A stretch of 13,545 bases of DNA from assembly GCA_005793645.1 (NCBI GenBank), contig SXRG01000054.1:1-13545 (forward strand), read 5' to 3'. The notes beneath the pieces were generated by a model, which did not search any database, was not told the DNA's origin, and saw only the letters and a program-made list of their open reading frames with translations. Numbering within the stretch: position 1 is the first letter of the stretch; each line of letters starts with the position of its first letter. Position numbers and translations under genes: made by a program. Positions 6,456 to 11,318 of this stretch are shown piece by piece. The stretch is from Burkholderiales bacterium. GTDB taxonomy: Bacteria > Pseudomonadota > Gammaproteobacteria > Burkholderiales > Thiobacillaceae.

Positions 6456-7094
6456 TTAAAGCAGGAAAGACAGCAATGAGAGGATACCAGACACGGCCGG
6501 GCCGAGAACCTGGTTAAGGATCCCGGTCAGCAGCAGCGCGATAAGAACAAAGAAGCCATATGGCTCAATGCGGGCCAGTGGGGCCGCCAAGCGGTCCGGC
6601 AACAAACCTACCGCGATCCGACCGCCATCCAAGGGAGGCAAAGGCAACAGGTTCAGGGCCATCAGTACGGCGTTAATCATGATGCCCCCCTCTGCCATCG
6701 TACGCAGCGGCGTGTTGTAATCGCCCAGATCCGTCCCAACCGACAACTTCAGCATCAGAGCCCAGAACACCGCCATGACCAAATTGGCGGCCGGTCCGGC
6801 CGCCGCCACCCAGACCATGTCCTGGCGCGGATGGCGTAAGCGACGAAAATCTACTGGCACCGGTTTGGCCCAGCCAAACAAGATGCCCCCCAGCAACATC
6901 GCTAGGGCCGGAACCAAGATCGTTCCAATCGGGTCAATATGGCGCAGCGGGTTGAGCGACAGCCGCCCCATGGCCCGCGCCGTGCTGTCACCAAAACGCA
7001 GGGCCGCGAAGCCGTGCGCCGCCTCATGCAGGGTAATGGCGAAGATCACCGGCAAGGCATAGATCGCAATCTTCTGTATCAGGGTAAATTCCAC
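6456..7094 (-). CDS. Site-2 protease family (M50) membrane metalloprotease
   Basis: A 212-residue polytopic inner-membrane zinc protease of the compact, PDZ-less and CBS-less S2P group. The first membrane helix carries HEAAH (H23, E24, H27), which provides two zinc ligands and the catalytic Glu. The third ligand is D156 in LPPLDGG near the end of a later helix. Other conserved pieces are GRLSLNPLRHIDPIGTI and GWAKPVPV. The preferred start is GTG at 7094: GAGGGA lies 6 bases upstream and overlaps the yciO stop. An earlier in-frame start at 7142 would overlap yciO by 38 bases and add residues unlike the family. Homologues commonly sit next to trpS in gammaproteobacteria; the substrate is unknown. 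Confidence 0.92.
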   Translation of the reverse strand: MEFTLIQKIAIYALPVIFAITLHEAAHGFAALRFGDSTARAMGRLSLNPLRHIDPIGTILVPALAMLLGGILFGWAKPVPVDFRRLRHPRQDMVWVAAAGPAANLVMAVFWALMLKLSVGTDLGDYNTPLRTMAEGGIMINAVLMALNLLPLPPLDGGRIAVGLLPDRLAAPLARIEPYGFFVLIALLLTGILNQVLGPAVSGILSLLSFLL

Positions 7095-7104
7095 AGGTGT
7101 TCCC

Positions 7105-7731
7105 TCAATCCAGACCCACGCGGGAAAGCTCGCCACGGCCACGGCGTATCAGTTCCGGCACGCCGCTGGACAGGTCCACCACCGTCGAGGGCTCACCCCC
7201 ACAATGCCCTGTATCCACAATCAGATCGAGGCGCGAACCCATGGCATCAACGATTTCCTCTGGGTCCAGCAAGGGCTCCACTTCGCCCGGCAGGATCAGC
7301 GACATCGACAGAATGGGTTCACCCACCTCCGCCAAAAGGGCACTGACCACAGCGTGATCGGGGATCCGGATCCCGATCGTGCTGCGCTTAGGATGCTGCA
7401 GACGGCGCGGCACCTCACGCGTCGCCTCCAGGATAAAGGTATAGCTACCCGGCGTCGCCGCCTTGAGGATACGGTACTGGCCATTGTCGACTCGGGCGTA
7501 GGTCGCAATCTCGGAGAGGTCGCGGCAAACCAAAGTGAAATGATGTTTGTCATCCACCTCGCGCAGGGCGCGGATACGATCCATTCCGTCCTTCTGGCCG
7601 ATCATGCAACCTAGGGCATAGCAGGAGTCGGTCGGATAGGCTATGACACCGCCACCACGCAGGATGCGTGCCGCCTCACGCATCAGACGCAGTTGCGGGT
7701 TATCCGGGTGAACATAGAAATGCTGCGCCAT
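7105..7731 (-). CDS. yciO: YciO, Sua5/YrdC family protein
   Basis: A 208-residue YrdC-fold protein. It matches E. coli YciO through its length, for example FYVHPDNPQLRL, GGVIAYPTDSCYALGC, PGSYTFIL, EVPRRLQHPKRSTIGIRIP and GEPILSMSLILPG. YrdC-fold relatives (TsaC/Sua5) make threonylcarbamoyl-AMP for the tRNA t6A modification. YciO is a separate subgroup whose physiological role is less clear, so I do not call it TsaC. The ATG at 7731 overlaps the rnm stop as TAATG and has AAGGA 6 bases upstream. A TTG two codons earlier would leave no room for a ribosome binding site. Confidence 0.94.
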   Translation of the reverse strand: MAQHFYVHPDNPQLRLMREAARILRGGGVIAYPTDSCYALGCMIGQKDGMDRIRALREVDDKHHFTLVCRDLSEIATYARVDNGQYRILKAATPGSYTFILEATREVPRRLQHPKRSTIGIRIPDHAVVSALLAEVGEPILSMSLILPGEVEPLLDPEEIVDAMGSRLDLIVDTGHCGGEPSTVVDLSSGVPELIRRGRGELSRVGLD

Positions 7732-8558
7732 TACCAATCCTTCCAGATCGGCACACAGCGGGCCGGCAGGGCCTGCAAGCGGCCCAGTTCGCGCCCGCCC
7801 TCGCCGGGGGCATGAAAATCGGAGCCCATTGAGGCCTTGAGCCCAAAGGCTGCCGCATAATCCGCGAACACCGGCACATGGCCGGTCGTATGACTACCCG
7901 CGACCACCTCGATGCCACTACCGCCCAGATCGCGAAACTCGCCCAGCAACTGCTTCATGCGTGCGCTCCCCATGTCATAGCGGCCGGGATGCGCCAGCAC
8001 GGCCTCGCCACCCGCACCGGTAATCCAGCCGACCGCCTCCATAAGGCTGGCCCATTCATGTTTGACATAGCCCGGCTTACCAGGAACAAGAAATCGCTTG
8101 AATACCGCCGGCACACTCCCCACCCGTCCGCTATTGACCAGAAAACGCGCAAAGTGAGTTCGGCCGATCATGTCGCCGCTCGTGGCATAGACCGCCGACC
8201 CAGCGAAGGCCCCACCGATCCCAACGGCCGCCAGTGATTCGGCCATCCGCTGCGCCCGTTCGACACGCCCGGCACGCAGTCCAGCCAGGCCCGCGCCCAA
8301 CGCAGGGTCATCAGGGTCAATATTCAAACCGAGTACATGAACGGTACGCCCTTCCCAAGTAACCGAGATCTCGACTCCGTGAATCAGTCGGATACCTACG
8401 GTCTGAGCCTCCGTTTGTGCCTCGGCCAAACCCCGTACGGTATCGTGATCGGTCAGGGCCAGCGTCCCGACCCCGCGTTCGGCCGCACGCACCACCAACA
8501 CCGCTGGCGCAAGGACCCCATCCGAGGCGGTGGAATGACTATGAAGATCAAAGATCAC
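7731..8558 (-). CDS. rnm: PHP-domain 5' exoribonuclease RNase AM (YciV/TrpH family)
   Basis: A 275-residue PHP metal-dependent phosphoesterase. The E. coli orthologue RNase AM (Rnm, formerly YciV/TrpH) trims the 5' ends of 5S and other rRNAs and can act on short oligonucleotides and 3',5'-bisnucleotides. Metal-site motifs are visible: DLHSHSTASDG (H6, H8, D13), LTDHDT (H38), GVEIS (E63), H75 in TVHVLG, GRTHFARFLV (H135), LAHPGRY (H190) and GSDFHAPGE (D247, H249). The start is GTG at 8558; an in-frame stop 7 codons upstream leaves no other start. There is no obvious Shine-Dalgarno. It is the first gene of the operon and is followed by yciO, the same pair as in E. coli, which supports the orthology. 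Confidence 0.93.
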   Translation of the reverse strand: MIFDLHSHSTASDGVLAPAVLVVRAAERGVGTLALTDHDTVRGLAEAQTEAQTVGIRLIHGVEISVTWEGRTVHVLGLNIDPDDPALGAGLAGLRAGRVERAQRMAESLAAVGIGGAFAGSAVYATSGDMIGRTHFARFLVNSGRVGSVPAVFKRFLVPGKPGYVKHEWASLMEAVGWITGAGGEAVLAHPGRYDMGSARMKQLLGEFRDLGGSGIEVVAGSHTTGHVPVFADYAAAFGLKASMGSDFHAPGEGGRELGRLQALPARCVPIWKDW

Positions 8559-8606
8559 GCAGGGGATTTTGGACCGTTAAAGATCCGACTTGTGGAATAA
8601 CGGCGA

Positions 8607-8612
8607 ATCATA
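8607..8612 (-). promoter_or_regulatory. Extended -10 promoter for the rnm operon
   Basis: On the minus strand the sequence reads TGCTATGAT, an extended -10 (TGn plus TATGAT, 8612 to 8607). Initiation would fall near 8600, giving a leader of about 40 bases before the rnm GTG. There is no good -35 at the right spacing, which the extended -10 could compensate for. The same nine bases precede the Hfq-like gene. Confidence 0.6.
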
Positions 8613-8730
8613 GCAAAATGCGAAGCCTCTTGCCGATCTTGCCGTATTGCACGACCTGCTGCCAACCCGCCGCCGACCGAACCCACGCATCCCCTCCACC
8701 TTCGCCCCGCGAACCTCCCCTGCCGGCCCT

Positions 8731-9339
8731 GTGAAAAAACTCCTCTTCGACCTCTTTCCCATCATCCTGTTTTTCGTCGCCTACCAGGTCGCCCAATCTC
8801 ACCCGCAGGCCGCCTCTGATGCCCTGACTTGGCTGGGGATCCAGCTCACCCCGACACAAAAACCAGGTGTATTCATCGCCACTCTGGTCGCGATCGTGGC
8901 CACCTTCGCACAGATCGGCTGGCTCAAGCTACGCGGGCGCACCATTGATGCCATGCTCTGGGTCTCATTGGTACTTATTGTCGTCTTCGGTAGTGCCACC
9001 CTGATCTTCCATAACGAGACCTTCATCAAATGGAAACCCACCGTCCTGTACTGGGTCTTCGCCCTGGCCCTCGCCCTGGCACCACGACTCTCCGGCCGCA
9101 ACCTGATCCGACTAATGATGCAGGGTCAGTTAGAACTGCCCGATCTGATCTGGGCCCGCCTGAACCAGATGTGGGCGCTTTTTTTCGCGGCCATGGGACT
9201 CGCCAACACCTGGGTCGCCAACACCTACAGCACCGACATCTGGGTTAATTTCAAACTCTTCGGTACCTTGGGCCTGATGCTGATCTTCGTCCTCATTCAA
9301 GGCGTGTATCTTTCCCGTCACATGAAGGAACCCCGCTAA
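8731..9339 (+). CDS. yciB: Inner membrane septation protein A, YciB/IspZ
   Basis: A 202-residue polytopic inner-membrane protein with about five or six hydrophobic segments. E. coli YciB interacts with elongation and division proteins and helps maintain the cell envelope. Diagnostic pieces are FHNETFIKWKPTVLYW, LNQMWALFFAAMGLAN and IWVNFKLFGTLGL, followed by YLSRHM near the C-terminus. GTG at 8731 (VKKLLFDLFPIILFF) aligns with the family N-terminus; the frame is open upstream to a TTG at 8647, but those residues are Pro/Arg-rich and unlike YciB. No Shine-Dalgarno is visible. Compared with E. coli YciB (179 aa), about 20 extra residues lie between the first two membrane segments. Its stop overlaps yciI as TAATG. 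Confidence 0.93.
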   Translation: MKKLLFDLFPIILFFVAYQVAQSHPQAASDALTWLGIQLTPTQKPGVFIATLVAIVATFAQIGWLKLRGRTIDAMLWVSLVLIVVFGSATLIFHNETFIKWKPTVLYWVFALALALAPRLSGRNLIRLMMQGQLELPDLIWARLNQMWALFFAAMGLANTWVANTYSTDIWVNFKLFGTLGLMLIFVLIQGVYLSRHMKEPR

Positions 9340-9638
9340 TGCACTACGCCATCATCGGCCACGACAACACGGATAGCCTGGATCGCCGCATCAAAGCCCG
9401 TCCGGCTCATCTTGACCGTCTGCAACACCTGCAACGGGAAGGCCGCCTGTTACTGGCCGGCCCCTTTCCGGCCATTGATGCCGTGGACCCTGGCCCAGCC
9501 GGTTTTACCGGTAGTCTGATCGTGGCCGAATTCTCCGATCTCGACAGCGCCCGCGCCTGGGCCGATGCCGACCCCTATGTCAGCGCGGGTGTCTATGCCC
9601 GCGTGACCGTCCAACCCTTCCGCAAGGTATTGCCATGA
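9339..9638 (+). CDS. yciI: YciI family protein
   Basis: A 99-residue soluble ferredoxin-like-fold protein, nearly collinear with E. coli YciI (98 aa). Shared segments are DSLDRRIKARPAHLDRL (with the conserved H24), GPFPAIDA, AGFTGS and ADADPYVSAGVY. The family has a His/Asp pair suggesting enzymatic activity, but its biochemical role is unsettled. AAGGA (9325-9329) lies 9 bases before the ATG, which overlaps the yciB stop. Adjacency to yciB is also seen in E. coli. Confidence 0.94.
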   Translation: MHYAIIGHDNTDSLDRRIKARPAHLDRLQHLQREGRLLLAGPFPAIDAVDPGPAGFTGSLIVAEFSDLDSARAWADADPYVSAGVYARVTVQPFRKVLP

Positions 9639-9919
9639 CCGACACCGTTACAGAAATGCATACCCGACTGTCCGGCCTGAACCCACTCAGTCTGGACATC
9701 CTTGACGAAAGTGCTGCACACGCCGGCCATGCCGGTGCCCGTTCCGGAGGTGGTCACTACCGCATGCGCATCGTATCTGCCGCCTTTGAAGGTCTTGGTA
9801 CTATTGCCCGCCACCGCGCTGTCTATGCGGCCCTCGGCGACCTGATGCAGAACACAATTCACGCCCTAACCATTGTTGCCACCAGCCCTAGCGAAAACAT
9901 CCCGAAAGCCACCGTATGA
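9635..9919 (+). CDS. bolA: BolA family protein
   Basis: A 94-residue BolA-fold protein. The pattern DESAAHAGH, GGGHYRMRIVS, FEGLGTIARHR (R59-H60-R61) and IHALTI (H76) is typical of the BolA1 type. BolA proteins pair with monothiol glutaredoxins to bind or transfer [2Fe-2S] clusters, and in E. coli BolA also influences cell shape and transcription. The ATG overlaps the yciI stop as ATGA, with AAGG (9624-9627) 7 bases upstream. Its own stop overlaps ppiC in the same way, so translation is tightly coupled. Confidence 0.93.
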   Translation: MTDTVTEMHTRLSGLNPLSLDILDESAAHAGHAGARSGGGHYRMRIVSAAFEGLGTIARHRAVYAALGDLMQNTIHALTIVATSPSENIPKATV

Positions 9920-10761
9920 ATACCCCTACCTTATTCCTCACCCTCATTGCCCCACTCCTGCTCAGTCAGGGATACAGCCATGCCGCCGATGCCGCCCCCA
10001 AAACAACCGCCCCGGCCGCCGCATCAGTGCCGTCACAGGCGGCGGGCCCGGTAGCGACCGTCAACGGCATCGTCATCCCCGCCAGCCATGCGGCCTTGGT
10101 CATGAATGAACAAATCCAGCGTGGCAAACCGGTCGCGTACGAAATGGTGCGCAGCAAACTCATTACACTCGAACTCCTCGCTCAAGAAGCCGGCAAGCGC
10201 CAACTAGACCGACTACCGTCCGTGCGCGCCCGCATCGAAGTGTTGCAGCGCAACCTACTCGCCGATGCCCTACTGGAGGCCGAACTGACGCAACACCCGG
10301 TCAGTGATGCCGCAGTTCAGGCCGCCTACGACACCCTCAAGGCCCAAACAGCCAAGAACGGGGCCAAGAACGAATACCATGCTGCCCACATCCTGGTCAA
10401 CGAAGAATCTCTGGCGAAATCCATCCTGGCCGACCTAAAAAAGAAGCGGCCCTTCGCTGCCCTAGCCAAAAAACATTCCAAGGACACCGGCTCAGCCAAG
10501 CGAGGCGGCGACCTGGACTGGATGACGAGTGACGATTTGGTCCCCGAATTCGCCCAGGCCCTGGCCGGCATGAAGGCGGGCCAACTACTCGACACGCCGG
10601 TCAAGACCCAATTCGGCTGGCACATCATCCGTCTCGATGCGACCCGTCCCTTCAAATTCCCTGAATTCGCCGAGGTCAAGGACAACCTGCGTGAGCAAAT
10701 GGTTCAACAACAGGTCAAGCGACTGGTTGACCAAATACAAGCCCGTATCAAGGTAGAATGA
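9916..10761 (+). CDS. Periplasmic parvulin-type peptidylprolyl isomerase
   Basis: A 281-residue secreted foldase. A cleavable signal peptide is clear: a hydrophobic core at residues 4-18, with likely cleavage at SHA-AD near 23. An Ala/Pro-rich linker follows, then a SurA_N-like helical region (about 46-128) and a single parvulin domain (about 153-243). Conserved parvulin features are YHAAHILV, FAALAKKHSKD, SAKRGGDLDWM, the FAQALAGMKAGQ helix and TQFGWHIIRLD. The C-terminus is a helix rich in Q, V and K. It resembles PpiC/PrsA-type proteins encoded beside yciB-yciI-bolA in several gammaproteobacteria; with one parvulin domain it is not SurA. It is the last gene of the operon, and its ATG overlaps the bolA stop (ATGA). 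Confidence 0.93.
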   Translation: MNTPTLFLTLIAPLLLSQGYSHAADAAPKTTAPAAASVPSQAAGPVATVNGIVIPASHAALVMNEQIQRGKPVAYEMVRSKLITLELLAQEAGKRQLDRLPSVRARIEVLQRNLLADALLEAELTQHPVSDAAVQAAYDTLKAQTAKNGAKNEYHAAHILVNEESLAKSILADLKKKRPFAALAKKHSKDTGSAKRGGDLDWMTSDDLVPEFAQALAGMKAGQLLDTPVKTQFGWHIIRLDATRPFKFPEFAEVKDNLREQMVQQQVKRLVDQIQARIKVE

Positions 10762-10781
10762 TCCCGGGCAAACCGCCATGC

Positions 10782-10787
10782 TATGAT
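10782..10787 (+). promoter_or_regulatory. Extended -10 promoter for the Hfq-like gene
   Basis: TGCTATGAT (10779-10787) is an extended -10 placed 21 bases after the ppiC stop. Predicted initiation near 10794 gives a leader of about 34 bases. The -35 is poor. The 9-base core is identical to that of the rnm promoter. It implies that the Hfq-like gene can be transcribed apart from the yciB operon. Confidence 0.6.
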
Positions 10788-10813
10788 CGACATCTGAGAA
10801 TGATTGTCGCACC

Positions 10814-10823
10814 CGGATATCCG
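10814..10823. repeat. 10-bp palindrome at the Hfq-like ribosome binding site
   Basis: CGGATATCCG is a perfect palindrome ending 4 bases before the ATG at 10828. It contains the only purine-rich stretch that could serve as a Shine-Dalgarno. As RNA it can form only a 3-bp stem with an ATAT loop or an intermolecular duplex. It could also be a small operator. Confidence 0.4.
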
Positions 10824-10827
10824 CACC

Positions 10828-11226
10828 ATGAGTGAACGCATCAACCTGCAAGATCAGTTTTTAAACGCCCTGCGCAAGGAACATACCACCGTGTCCATGT
10901 TCCTCGTCAACGGGATCAAGCTGGTCGGTCGCATCGAATCCTTTGACCAATACATGGTGTTACTCCGTGGCCACGATGCGGCCTTGCAAGCAGTATTCAA
11001 ACACGCCATCTCCACGGTCTCGCCCTCGCGTCCGGGCGGTGAGCACCCGAGTGGCGGGGGAAGTAGTTACGGCAGCAGCGAACGGCGTTCGCCCTATGGA
11101 CGCAGCGGCGAACGACCTGAGCGCAGCAGTAGCGACCGCTATACCCATTCCCTGTCCGGGACAGATCGCGACGATGCGCCAAAGCCGCCTTCCGAGCCCC
11201 GCACCCCAATCATCCGCTACAAGTAG
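10828..11226 (+). CDS. hfq: Hfq-like RNA chaperone with extended basic tail
   Basis: A 132-residue Sm-fold protein. Its first 70 residues match Hfq, the hexameric chaperone that pairs small RNAs with mRNAs. LQDQFLNALR (7-16, with Q8 and D9), FLVNGIKLVGRIESFDQ (25-41) and the Sm2 motif FKHAIS (57-62) supply the proximal and distal RNA-binding faces. It departs from typical Hfq in several ways: the turn between beta3 and beta4 (about 48-52) has two extra residues compared with E. coli; the rim motif RRER is RKEH (16-19); and Y25 is F25. The tail (about 70-132) is rich in Ser, Gly, Arg and Pro, lacks the usual acidic tip and ends PIIRYK. ATG at 10828 was chosen by alignment; a TTG 8 codons earlier is unlikely. 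The Shine-Dalgarno is weak. It lies between ppiC and gyrA, not between miaA and hflX, so it may be a second Hfq. Confidence 0.88.
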   Translation: MSERINLQDQFLNALRKEHTTVSMFLVNGIKLVGRIESFDQYMVLLRGHDAALQAVFKHAISTVSPSRPGGEHPSGGGSSYGSSERRSPYGRSGERPERSSSDRYTHSLSGTDRDDAPKPPSEPRTPIIRYK

Positions 11227-11245
11227 ACCTCACCCGCTTCAAACA

Positions 11246-11275
11246 AAAACGCCGCAGATCACACTGCGGCGTTTT
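11246..11275. terminator. Bidirectional Rho-independent terminator between the Hfq-like gene and gyrA
   Basis: AAAACGCCGCAG (11246-11257) and CTGCGGCGTTTT (11264-11275) form a perfect 12-bp stem with a 6-base loop. U runs follow the G+C-rich core on both strands. It ends the Hfq-like transcript (plus) and the gyrA transcript (minus). A weaker CCCCG/CGGGG hairpin (11287-11304) sits between it and the gyrA stop. Confidence 0.9.
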
Positions 11276-11318
11276 CAAACCAACGACCCCGACCTATACC
11301 GGGGCTTCCATCAGAAAA

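Noticed and set aside
7095..7142. Longer M50 protease starting at 7142
   Set aside because: It would overlap yciO by 38 bases, whereas GTG at 7094 has a strong GAGGGA at ideal spacing and the expected N-terminal length.
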